Shown: in pieces, positions 33,246 through 41,534 of the stretch | Layout: each line of letters starts with the position of its first letter | How positions within the stretch are numbered: the stretch's first letter is position 1 | Assembly (NCBI GenBank): GCA_900316235.1 | Contig: ONCC01000004.1 | Coordinates: 109,406 to 173,405 of the forward strand | DNA: 64,000 nt | DNA from: an uncultured Bacteroidales bacterium | GTDB lineage: Bacteria; Bacteroidota; Bacteroidia; Bacteroidales; P3 | Direction: 5' to 3' | Program-made: the position numbers and the translations under genes | Notes under the pieces: generated by a model | Databases searched by the model: none | What the model was told of the DNA's origin: nothing | The model's input: only the letters and a program-made list of their open reading frames with translations

Positions 33246-34139
33246 TCATGATCCTTGATATGTGACACCATATTCTCCATTCTTTAAAACATATGCATCA
33301 ACTGATTCCTCTTTATCTCCAAGATGTAAATGAAACCCGATTGGATCGTCTTCGTTAGATAATAGCTCACTCACCCAAGTCTTACTGTATGTTACAGATG
33401 TGGCAGAAATGTGTGTGGGTCCATCATTGAATTTAAGATTTTTACAATTGTCAGATGAGATGTCTTTCAATGGCCAGAACGCCCAATCTATGGAGAGTGA
33501 CCTATCATCTTCTTTACTGTTTTGAATTACTGATACACACAACAAGAAAATAAATTTTCTTGTATCAAAAATATCGTACAAGTCATCATTTTCAAACACA
33601 TCACGAATATATTCGATAGAGGGTATTATTCCCCTTTTTTGCCATAATAGATAATAGTAATCAACAGAATGAAATAATTCGTATGACATCCTTCTGCCGG
33701 TATACTCTAAAAGTTCACTAATTATTTTAGAACGATTATTGTCAAAATAATATTTCTCATTTTCTTGTTGGTCAATAAAATCCTTTGATAATTTCAATGA
33801 AAAATTCTTTCCATCAAATTTCCATGTGCTGCGAATATCATTTGCCGTGTATAAATATGTTTTTGTTTCATCAGGATTCTCAGGTCTAACATAGACAAAT
33901 ACCAAAAAATTTTCTACAACATAACCATGAGGAATTTTTACAATCGAACTATTAGGGAATGTCTTCCTCCCTTTTGACTGACATTTCAAGCTATAACAAA
34001 TATTTTCTGTGCCTTCTTTAATAATAAAAAAATCCCCTCCCTTTTTGTCATAATTTGGATTGGTATATGAATAGCCAAACCTTGAAACCAATGATTGAAT
34101 ATGGCATAATGCTTCAAGCTCTAACGGTTTTGTATCCAT
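33246..34139 (-). CDS. Protein with PD-(D/E)XK-like N-terminal domain
   Basis: 297 residues. The first 110 have the order of a nuclease core of the DUF4365 or related type: a helix with Glu9 (LELEAL), KKGGDFFII (Asp36), then YSLKCQSKGRK (Gln54-x-Lys56, a QxK variant of ExK) and a following helix. The rest is unclassified, with an aromatic-rich middle (SVDYYYLLWQKRG). Could be a restriction-like nuclease or an inactive DNA-binding variant. AT-rich, alone on the minus strand at the right end of the accessory region. Confidence 0.6.
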   Translation of the reverse strand: MDTKPLELEALCHIQSLVSRFGYSYTNPNYDKKGGDFFIIKEGTENICYSLKCQSKGRKTFPNSSIVKIPHGYVVENFLVFVYVRPENPDETKTYLYTANDIRSTWKFDGKNFSLKLSKDFIDQQENEKYYFDNNRSKIISELLEYTGRRMSYELFHSVDYYYLLWQKRGIIPSIEYIRDVFENDDLYDIFDTRKFIFLLCVSVIQNSKEDDRSLSIDWAFWPLKDISSDNCKNLKFNDGPTHISATSVTYSKTWVSELLSNEDDPIGFHLHLGDKEESVDAYVLKNGEYGVTYQGS

Positions 34140-34736
34140 GTCAATGTCTTTGTTTGATTGTTCCTATTATACATTGCAAAAATACGAATAAAATCCAAAT
34201 CAACCAAATCTTATTCCGAAATTGTATTTCTCAATCGATAGCTACGGTAGCGGTTGGCTCATCAATATTGTGGGTCTAAGCAACCTGCCGCCCTTCGCTA
34301 GACATATCCGCCACTCCAAATCACATATCTTGGTTGCGGGAAATACGCAATGCCAAATACAGATAGAAGAACGCCTCGGGGTTGGATTTCTTTTAACTTA
34401 TTGAGTTTTGTATACTCATAGTCGGCACATGGCCAATTTGCCATACTCTCAAAATGCCGAATATATGTAAAGATACACAAATTTTTGGCAATAAATAAAA
34501 ATTATTGACAATAATTTGATTTTGTTAATTGTATTATGCCCAATTGTGGGTGTTTTGTTCATACGGTATCAGCGGTATATTATATTGTTTTGTGTTAGTG
34601 CGTTAGTGATAATACATGAGGTTCCGCCGTGGTGTGCCGTCAGCTTAACCGACTGGTATGCCGTCAGCTCGGCTGACAACTATCGTCGGACCATCGCCGA
34701 AGGATCACCGAAGGAACAATAAGTTTAAATGTGGGG

Positions 34737-34890
34737 ATGCTTTAAAAAATGCGTAAATGCGTTAGTGGGAATGCGCTTTGAGAATGCGTGAATGTGTGAA
34801 TGCGTTAGTGTGCTTTATAAATGTGTGAACGTGTTAATGCGGGAATGCGCTTTGAGAATGCGTAAATATGTGATTTTTCGGATTGAGTAT
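34737..34890. repeat. Degenerate AATGCGTNAGTG repeats, left flank of ATPase gene
   Basis: A series of near-copies of GAATGCG(C/T) with GTGAATG and GTTAG words; GGGAATGCGCTTTGAGAATG occurs twice. On the minus strand they continue from a CCGAAAAATCACAT sequence resembling the tail of the dispersed hairpin repeat. Related words occur at 36412-36580, on the other side of the gene. Confidence 0.7.
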
Positions 34891-35000
34891 GACTTTTTTT
34901 ACTTACATTTTGTATATCTTCAGGAGGATAATCACCGATAGGAACAGCTTGATTATCAGTAGATTGTTTATTATTTGCGTAAAAATGTGTAATTTTACAG

Positions 35001-35030
35001 TGTTCAATATTAGAAAAATGTGTATATTTG
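35001..35030 (+). promoter_or_regulatory. Promoter of the AAA_14 ATPase gene
   Basis: TATATTTG (35023-35030) with TGTTC at the -33 position; 36 bp before the start codon. Confidence 0.55.
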
Positions 35031-35065
35031 CATCGGAAAATAATATAAAAATGTGTAAATAGAAT

Positions 35066-36391
35066 ATGAAAAGGAAGATATACAAGCAATTGCTGAATTG
35101 GAGGAGCAGCATGGAGAAAAAGCCTCTGATTATTGGTGGTGCAAGACAGGTAGGGAAGACATATTCTGTCCGTGAATTTGGACAGTCGTACAACTCGTTT
35201 ATAGAGATCAACTTCATTACACAGCCTTTCTACAAACAGATCTTCTCAGAAGGGTACAATGTGGATGCTGTCGTCAAGCAAATATCGTTTCTCAATCCCA
35301 ATGCCAAGTTCATCGAAGGGGATACGTTGATTTTCTTTGATGAACTACAGGAATATCCCGACTGCACTACATCGCTCAAATTCTTCAAGGAGGATGGCCG
35401 ATATGATGTTATCTGCTCCGGTTCGATGATGGGACTGAACTACAAGGACATCACCTCGAACAGCGTAGGGTACAAGACAGATGTTATGATGTATTCGATG
35501 GACTTCGAGGAGTTTCTGTGGGCGAAAGGATATGACGAAGAATTTGTTGAGATGCTGCTGTCGCACCTGATTGACCTTCGGCCTTTCAATGACCTTGAGA
35601 TGCGACGACTGGATTCTCTGTTTCTTGACTACGTTGTCACGGGCGGAATGCCGGATGTGGTTGCCACCTTCATCAATGAGGGGAATTTCTCGAACGTCCT
35701 GCCGCTGCAACGTCAGTTGTTGGCCGACTACGAGGAAGATATTATCAAATACGCCCAAGGTCTCGACAAAGCCAAAATAAGAAGTGTTTACAGGAACATT
35801 CCCGTGTTTCTGGCCAAAGAAAACAAGAAATTCCAGATAACCAAGGTGGCCAAAAACGCCCGCAGCCGCGAGTATGCAGGATGTGTGGAATGGTTGAGGG
35901 ATGCCGGCATTGTCAACGTGTGCCACTGCCTGAATTTTCCAGAGTTGCCGCTGAAATGCAACTATGACGAAAGCAAGTATAAACTCTACTACCACGACAA
36001 CGGGCTGCTGATGGCGGCATTGGACGAGGAATCGAGCATGGACCTTCGGCAGAACCGCAATCTCGGTGTGTACAAAGGTGCCGTGTATGAGAACATCGTA
36101 TCGGAAGCGTTGGCCAAGCAGGGCTACCAGCTTTATTACTACAAGACGGAAAATGCCCAGCTGGAGATGGATTTCTTTGTCCGCGACAGCACGACGCTTA
36201 TCCCTGTGGAAGTGAAAGCCACTACGGGTGCCACTCCGTCATTGAATAAACTAATTGACAGAGACAGCTATCCTGATGTGAAATGGGGAATCAAACTGAG
36301 TCGCCAAAACATTGGCTTCAACGGCAAGTTCTACACGTTTCCGTACTATTGCTCTTTCTTGTTGAAACGATGGATGGAAAGCCGGCGGTAA
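35066..36391 (+). CDS. AAA_14/DUF4143 ATPase
   Basis: 441 residues. Walker A GGARQVGKT (24-32), Walker B LIFFDELQ (88-95), the VICSGSMMG sensor strand (about 112-120) and the C-terminal DUF4143 part with EMDFFVRDSTTLIPVEVKA, which has the D-x(n)-ExK pattern of a nuclease-like fold. Very common and highly paralogous in Bacteroidales; role unknown, often near mobile or toxin-antitoxin genes. Probably its own transcription unit, flanked on both sides by related degenerate repeats. Confidence 0.9.
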   Translation: MKRKIYKQLLNWRSSMEKKPLIIGGARQVGKTYSVREFGQSYNSFIEINFITQPFYKQIFSEGYNVDAVVKQISFLNPNAKFIEGDTLIFFDELQEYPDCTTSLKFFKEDGRYDVICSGSMMGLNYKDITSNSVGYKTDVMMYSMDFEEFLWAKGYDEEFVEMLLSHLIDLRPFNDLEMRRLDSLFLDYVVTGGMPDVVATFINEGNFSNVLPLQRQLLADYEEDIIKYAQGLDKAKIRSVYRNIPVFLAKENKKFQITKVAKNARSREYAGCVEWLRDAGIVNVCHCLNFPELPLKCNYDESKYKLYYHDNGLLMAALDEESSMDLRQNRNLGVYKGAVYENIVSEALAKQGYQLYYYKTENAQLEMDFFVRDSTTLIPVEVKATTGATPSLNKLIDRDSYPDVKWGIKLSRQNIGFNGKFYTFPYYCSFLLKRWMESRR

Positions 36392-36411
36392 AAAATGGGA
36401 TGAGGGTCAGA

Positions 36412-36580
36412 ATGTGGGAATGCGCTTTAAAAATGTGTGAATGAATTCGTGAATGTGAGAATGTGTTTTTCGCTTGATTTGATTAATTTCAGTGGTGCTC
36501 AAAGCCTGCAAAGCAGGCAGAATGCGTTAGTGTATTCGTGAATGTGTTAATTCGTGAATTCGTTAGTAAGGGGATTTGCG
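36412..36580. repeat. Degenerate AATGYG repeats and a minus-strand hairpin-plus-tail repeat, right flank of ATPase
   Basis: GTGAATG, GAATGTG and GCGTTAGTG words as on the left side. Within it (36466-36531, read on the minus strand) lies GCCTGC-TTT-GCAGGC, then GAGCACCACTGAAATTAATC and AAGCGAAAAACACATTC: the dispersed repeat with a different but still complementary hairpin. Confidence 0.75.
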
Positions 36581-36656
36581 AATGGGCAGTTTCATTGTAT
36601 GGTTGTGCAATAAACAGAGGATTATGCCGTTATTATATGCGACAAAATAATCAACT

Positions 36657-38027
36657 ATGGAATTCTTGAAATGGCTGGGGTTTGACCCTGAAAAGCATAG
36701 CGTCAGGACGGAGATTCTCGCCGGGCTGACTACCTTCCTCACGATGGCCTATATCCTGGCCGTGAATCCCAATGTCTTCGATGCGCTGGGCGGCGAGATG
36801 TCGAAAGCCAACGGCGCTGTCTTCACCGCCACGGCCCTCGCCGCTATCCTGGGCACACTGGCGATGGCTTTCATCGCCAAGAAGCCCTTCGCCCTTGCAC
36901 CCGGCATGGGACTCAACACTTTCTTCGTCTACACAGTATGCATCGCGATGGGCCATAGCTGGCAGTTCGCGCTGACGGCAGTTTTCATCGAAGGTATTGT
37001 GTTTGTCATCCTTACGCTCACCAATGTGCGCAAGTGGATTGTCGACGCACTCCCGCTGTTGCTGAAATATGCCGTGGGGGCCGGCATCGGCCTTATCATA
37101 GCTTTCCTTGGCTTCCAGAACGCCGGCATCGTCGGTCAGGATTCTACATTGGTCAGCCTCGCCTTCAAACTGCCCGACGGCTCCTTCAGCGGCACCGCCC
37201 TGCTGGGTATTCTAGGAGTTATCGTCACGGGTGCCATGGTGATGAAAGGCGTCCGCGGTGGCATCCTCTGGGGTATCCTCGCCACCACGGCGCTAGGGTT
37301 CATTCCAATATATAATGTTATGGGGGAGGATGGCACCGTGAGCCGTGTGGCCCTCACCTCGCTGAGCGGCATCGTCTCGGTGCCGCCGAGCATCGAGAAC
37401 ATTGCCTTCCAGTTCACTTGGAGCGAGCTCACCAGCGCCAAAGGCATTCTTGACATGATAGTGGTGCTCTTCACCTTCATCTTCCTCGACATATTTGACA
37501 CCATGGGTACCGTCATCGGGGTGAGCGAGAAGGCCGGTTACGTCGACAAAGAAGGCAATGTCGACGGCATCAACGAATGCTTCATGGCCGACTCGATAGG
37601 TACCATCTGCGGTGCCGCCCTCGGCACCAGCACCACGACCACCTATGTGGAGAGCGCCGCCGGTGTGGCCGACGGCGGCCGGACAGGCCTCACCGCCTTC
37701 TCTACCGCCATTTTCTTCGCCATCGCTCTCCTCTTCGCGCCGCTCTTCCTCGCCATCCCGTCAGCCGCCACAGCCCCTGCACTCATTGTGGTGGGCATGA
37801 TTATGATGACTCCCGTTTTGAAGATTAACTGGGAAAACCCTGTCGAGGCGCTGCCGGCCTTCATCACGATGGTGGTGATGCCCTTCAGCTTCAGCATCAG
37901 CGACGGCATCCTTATCGGTATGATAAGCTATGTGGCCCTCAACGCCTTCTGTGGCAATCTCAAAGACATCACCCCCACCATGTGGGTGCTGGCGATACTC
38001 TTTGTGCTGAGATATATCTTTATTTAG
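36657..38027 (+). CDS. NCS2-family purine permease (AzgA/PbuG-like)
   Basis: 456 residues, about 12-14 membrane segments. Proton-coupled uptake of adenine, guanine or hypoxanthine in the inner membrane. Family marks: TEILAGLTTFLTMAYILAVNP near the N-terminus, APGMGLNTFFVYTV, and FDTMGTVIGVSEKAG. Length normal. Separate unit, GC-rich like the genes to its right; start of the ordinary chromosomal part. Confidence 0.93.
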   Translation: MEFLKWLGFDPEKHSVRTEILAGLTTFLTMAYILAVNPNVFDALGGEMSKANGAVFTATALAAILGTLAMAFIAKKPFALAPGMGLNTFFVYTVCIAMGHSWQFALTAVFIEGIVFVILTLTNVRKWIVDALPLLLKYAVGAGIGLIIAFLGFQNAGIVGQDSTLVSLAFKLPDGSFSGTALLGILGVIVTGAMVMKGVRGGILWGILATTALGFIPIYNVMGEDGTVSRVALTSLSGIVSVPPSIENIAFQFTWSELTSAKGILDMIVVLFTFIFLDIFDTMGTVIGVSEKAGYVDKEGNVDGINECFMADSIGTICGAALGTSTTTTYVESAAGVADGGRTGLTAFSTAIFFAIALLFAPLFLAIPSAATAPALIVVGMIMMTPVLKINWENPVEALPAFITMVVMPFSFSISDGILIGMISYVALNAFCGNLKDITPTMWVLAILFVLRYIFI

Positions 38028-38083
38028 CCTCTTCGTGAGAAGTACGGCCCGCTCTGCATTTCTGGATTTTTTTTCCGTGTCGC

Positions 38084-38113
38084 TGTTCATGTGGAAAAAA
38101 TTATGTATCTTTG
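38084..38113 (+). promoter_or_regulatory. Promoter of the membrane protein/ettA unit
   Basis: TATCTTTG (38106-38113) with TGTTC at about -33; start codon 33 bp later. Confidence 0.6.
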
Positions 38114-38145
38114 CAGCCAGTTTCGGCGTGTGAAAATAATAATAG

Positions 38146-38919
38146 ATGGATAAACTGAAGAAACGGAAACTGACTACCGTAAGCGTGATGCACTACATCA
38201 GGCTGGTGTTGCGTTCGTCGGCGTTCATCGCGCTGCTGGTGCTGTATATCCTCCACCACACGCGTGGCGGACAGGAGGTCGGAGAGATTATCGAAAGTCA
38301 TCCTGTGGCGCTGACGACGATATGGCTGCTCTTCGTCATCGAGATGGTGATGCGCTTCTTCCCCTCGAAGCTGGAGAGCCCCGGATGCCAGAAACAGTTC
38401 GCCCGCAACTATAAGAAGACAGGCCGGACGGAAATCAAGATTCAGGACAACAACGCCGTCTTCCTCGTGGCGCTGGTATGGATATCGCTCAACCTGGTCT
38501 TCGGCGGCCTCCACATGATGGGTATCTTCGACGACGGCATCATGCTGCTGCTCTGCGCGGCCTATTCGGTGTGCGACATCATCTGCATCCTCTTCTTCTG
38601 CCCCTTCCAGACCTGGTTCCTGAAGAACAAGTGCTGCGCCACCTGCCGCATCTACAACTGGGACTACGCCATGATGTTCACGCCGCTCTTCTTCATCAGC
38701 AAGACCTATACCTGGAGCCTGCTGGCCCTCTCGATAGTGCTGCTGGCCCGATGGGAGATCACCTTCTTCCTCCACCCCGAACGTTTCTCGGAAAACACCA
38801 ACGGATACCTCGGATGCAGCAACTGCTCCGAGAAACTGTGTCACCACAAGAAACAACTCTACGGCTTTTGGCGCAATACCGCCCAGGCGTTGAGAAATCG
38901 CGAAAAAAACATTAAATGA
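38146..38919 (+). CDS. Membrane protein with Cys clusters, unknown function
   Basis: 257 residues. About five hydrophobic segments (around 25-40, 60-76, 102-124, 128-150 and 180-205) and two Cys clusters: KNKCCATCRIYNWDY and LGCSNCSEKLCHHKK, possibly metal- or redox-active. No enzyme family recognised. It is 1 bp ahead of ettA and shares its promoter, so expression is tied to translation control genes. Confidence 0.7.
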   Translation: MDKLKKRKLTTVSVMHYIRLVLRSSAFIALLVLYILHHTRGGQEVGEIIESHPVALTTIWLLFVIEMVMRFFPSKLESPGCQKQFARNYKKTGRTEIKIQDNNAVFLVALVWISLNLVFGGLHMMGIFDDGIMLLLCAAYSVCDIICILFFCPFQTWFLKNKCCATCRIYNWDYAMMFTPLFFISKTYTWSLLALSIVLLARWEITFFLHPERFSENTNGYLGCSNCSEKLCHHKKQLYGFWRNTAQALRNREKNIK

Positions 38920-38920
38920 T

Positions 38921-40591
38921 ATGGCAGACGACAAAAAAATTATCTTCTCGATGGTAGGCGTGGGCAAGCTCATACCGCCCAGCCGCCAGATTCTGAAAGA
39001 CATATACCTAAGCTTCTTCTACGGAGCCAAGATAGGCATCATAGGCCTCAACGGTAGCGGCAAGTCGTCGCTGATGAAGATTATCGCCGGCGTCGACAAG
39101 GACTACCAGGGCGAGGTGGTCTTCTCGCCCGGCTACAGCGTCGGCTACCTCGAGCAGGAACCCAAGCTCGACGACAGCAAGACTGTCAAAGAGGTGGTGC
39201 AGGAAGCCGTGCAGGAGGTCGTCGACCTGCTGAAGGAGTACGACGAGGTGAACAACGCCTTCGCCGAGCCCGATGCCGACTTCGACAAGCTCATCGCCCG
39301 CCAAGGAGAGCTCACGGAGCTGCTGGAAGCCCACGACGCTTGGAACCTCGACACCAAGCTGGAACGCGCCATGGACGCCCTCCGCTGTCCCGACGAGGAC
39401 CAGCTGGTGGCCAACCTCAGCGGCGGCGAACGCCGCCGCGTGGCCCTCTGCCGCCTGCTCCTGCAGGAGCCCGACATCCTGTTGCTCGACGAGCCTACCA
39501 ACCACCTCGACGCCGAGAGCATCGACTGGCTGGAGCAGCACCTCCAGCAGTACAAGGGCACCGTCATCGCCGTCACCCACGACCGCTACTTCCTTGACCA
39601 TGTGGCCGGCTGGATACTCGAACTGGATAGGGGAGAGGGTATCCCCTGGAAGGGTAACTACAGCTCCTGGCTGGAGCAGAAGACCGCCCGTCTGGCCATG
39701 GAGGAGAAGCAAGAGAGCAAGCGCCGCAAGACCCTCCAGCGCGAGCTGGAGTGGGTGCGTATGGCCCCCAAGGCCCGTCACGCCAAAGGGAAAGCCCGTC
39801 TGGCCGCCTACGACCGCCTGCTCAACGAGGACGTCAAAGAGAAAGAGCAGAACCTCGAGATATTTATTCCTAATGGCCCGAGGCTCGGTAATAAAGTGTT
39901 GGAGGTGAATGGTGTCAGCAAAGCCTACGGCGACAAGCTGCTCTACGAAAACCTCACCTTCTCCCTGCCGCCTGCCGGCATCGTGGGCATCATAGGCCCC
40001 AACGGCTGCGGCAAGACGACGCTCTTCCGCCTCATCATGGGACTCGAAAAACCCGACAGCGGCACCTTCGAGGTGGGCGAGACCGTCAAGATAGGCTACA
40101 TCGACCAGCAGCATGCCGAGATAGACCCCGAGAAGAACGTCTACGAGATGATCTCCGGCGGCAACGAGAACCTACAAGTCGGTGGCCGATTGATCAATTC
40201 GCGCGCGTACATATCCAGATTTAACTTCAGCGGCACCGACCAGAGCAAGAAGGTGGGTGTCCTCTCCGGCGGAGAGCGCAACCGCCTGCACCTGGCCCTG
40301 ACGCTCAAAAGTGAGGCTAACGTGCTGCTCCTCGACGAGCCCACCAACGACATCGACGTCAACACCATGCGCGCCCTGGAGGAGGGCTTGGAGAACTTCG
40401 CCGGCTGCGCCGTGGTCATCAGTCACGACCGCTGGTTCCTCGACCGCATCTGCACCCATATCCTCGCCTTCGAGGGCGACTCGCAGGTCTACTTCTTCGA
40501 GGGTGGATATACGGAATATGAAGAGAATAGAAAGAAGCGCCTCGGTGACGACACGCCTCACAGGATACACTACAAGAAACTGAAGGCATAA
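38921..40591 (+). CDS. ettA: Energy-dependent translational throttle protein EttA (ABC-F)
   Basis: 556 residues, two ABC ATPase domains without membrane segments. Walker A GLNGSGKSS and GPNGCGKTT; signatures LSGGERRRVAL and LSGGERNRLHL; Walker B ILLLDEPTNHLD and VLLLDEPTNDID. The linker region (GNYSSWLEQK, RHAKGKARLAAYD) contains the P-site tRNA-interaction motif typical of EttA. It binds the ribosomal E site and gates the first elongation steps according to ATP/ADP. Length and motif order are usual. Confidence 0.95.
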   Translation: MADDKKIIFSMVGVGKLIPPSRQILKDIYLSFFYGAKIGIIGLNGSGKSSLMKIIAGVDKDYQGEVVFSPGYSVGYLEQEPKLDDSKTVKEVVQEAVQEVVDLLKEYDEVNNAFAEPDADFDKLIARQGELTELLEAHDAWNLDTKLERAMDALRCPDEDQLVANLSGGERRRVALCRLLLQEPDILLLDEPTNHLDAESIDWLEQHLQQYKGTVIAVTHDRYFLDHVAGWILELDRGEGIPWKGNYSSWLEQKTARLAMEEKQESKRRKTLQRELEWVRMAPKARHAKGKARLAAYDRLLNEDVKEKEQNLEIFIPNGPRLGNKVLEVNGVSKAYGDKLLYENLTFSLPPAGIVGIIGPNGCGKTTLFRLIMGLEKPDSGTFEVGETVKIGYIDQQHAEIDPEKNVYEMISGGNENLQVGGRLINSRAYISRFNFSGTDQSKKVGVLSGGERNRLHLALTLKSEANVLLLDEPTNDIDVNTMRALEEGLENFAGCAVVISHDRWFLDRICTHILAFEGDSQVYFFEGGYTEYEENRKKRLGDDTPHRIHYKKLKA

Positions 40592-40628
40592 AAGAAGGGC
40601 CCCTGCCAATTGGCAGGGGCCCTTCTTT
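40591..40628. terminator. Bidirectional terminator between ettA and the convergent gene
   Basis: Near-perfect palindrome with arms AAGAAGGGCCCCTGCC and GGCAGGGGCCCTTCTT, flanked by A and T runs. Serves both convergent genes. Confidence 0.92.
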
Positions 40629-40636
40629 TATGTGTG

Positions 40637-41362
40637 TTATTCGGTAAGGCTGCGATATTTCTCTACTTCGCCTTCTACATTTTTTACTTTGCTATGGGCC
40701 TTGTCAACATCCTTCTGGGCATCGGCTTTCTTGTCCTGACTCTTGGAAATACCACCCTCTAGTTTCGTGATTTCATCCTGAAGCTCAGCAATTTTTGCCT
40801 TGTATTTCTCAATCTCCTTCTTCTTCTCAGCTATTTTGTCTTGGTCTTTCTGGATGCTCTTGTCTATTTTCTCGACAGCACCCACGGCTGAGGCATGCTT
40901 CTTCTGGGCTTTCTTCAACTCTCCTTGCTGCTCCTCCATGTTCTTCTGGGCTTCGAACTTATTGACATACTGTACGAAATCCTCAATAAAACGGTGGAGA
41001 TTCTCTAGATGTTTATCGCTTTTTGTAGTGATTTGGACGGGAGTGGCGCAAACGGTTACTTGGGTCTTCTTCTTGTTGTCCTTCTCAATTTTTACGAAGA
41101 AGTTGACGGGCTCGTCGTCAATGTCGACGAAGAGTTGGTCAAGAGCGGCAGTGAAATCCTCTACTTCTTTGGTTTTGAGGTCGGCATCTTTGAGGCGCTG
41201 TTCCATGGCAGCTTCCACAAGTTTACTGTTTTTTTCAATGTTGACGGTGAATCCCGGAACGGTTATGGCGAGCACTTTGACGTCTATTTTCTCCACTTTT
41301 TGTCCCATGGAGGAGACGAAGACCAGCAGCATGGCTGGCAATAATAGAAATTTCTTCATCAT
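40637..41362 (-). CDS. Exported coiled-coil protein
   Basis: 241 residues. Signal peptide (MMKKFLLLPAMLLVFVSSMG, cleavage near GQ). The first half is a compact domain, the second (about 135-235) a Lys/Glu/Asp-rich coiled coil of regular heptads (KDQDKIAEKKKEIEKYKAKI and similar). Probably periplasmic; could bridge or organise envelope proteins. No family recognised. Convergent with ettA and divergent from dnaE. Confidence 0.75.
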   Translation of the reverse strand: MMKKFLLLPAMLLVFVSSMGQKVEKIDVKVLAITVPGFTVNIEKNSKLVEAAMEQRLKDADLKTKEVEDFTAALDQLFVDIDDEPVNFFVKIEKDNKKKTQVTVCATPVQITTKSDKHLENLHRFIEDFVQYVNKFEAQKNMEEQQGELKKAQKKHASAVGAVEKIDKSIQKDQDKIAEKKKEIEKYKAKIAELQDEITKLEGGISKSQDKKADAQKDVDKAHSKVKNVEGEVEKYRSLTE

Positions 41363-41501
41363 GATGTTCTCTGTTTTAAATTGGTTATTCTGTGTGTTTT
41401 AATGCTAAATTCAACTGCAAAGATACGCATTATTTTTGAAATGGCAAAAAGGTAGGAAAAAATAGTTATCAACAATGGGGGAATGGGTGGAAAAAAAGTT
41501 G

Positions 41502-41509
41502 TATTTTTG
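41502..41509 (+). promoter_or_regulatory. -7 element of dnaE
   Basis: TATTTTTG, 26 bp before the chosen dnaE start; no clear TTTG at -33. Confidence 0.55.
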
Positions 41510-41534
41510 CAACTCGAAACAAACCTTGACGATT

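Larger units (their letters stand above)
34140..35065. other. Long gene-free stretch with degenerate repeats
   Basis: No gene supported over about 925 bp. It contains a GCCGTCAGCT direct repeat near 34636-34675, then the AATGCGT-type repeats described separately, and a promoter for the ATPase gene. It looks like an erosion zone between the accessory region and a single ATPase gene. Confidence 0.6.

Noticed and set aside
34737..36580. Possible CRISPR array in the AATGCG repeats
   Set aside because: The words are short, irregularly spaced and degenerate, without constant repeat-spacer lengths or cas genes. No CRISPR array is seen anywhere in the window.
39008..40114. A 368-codon open frame antisense to ettA
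   Set aside because: Entirely inside a well-conserved gene, with Leu/Val/Glu-rich sequence and no start signal; shadow frame.
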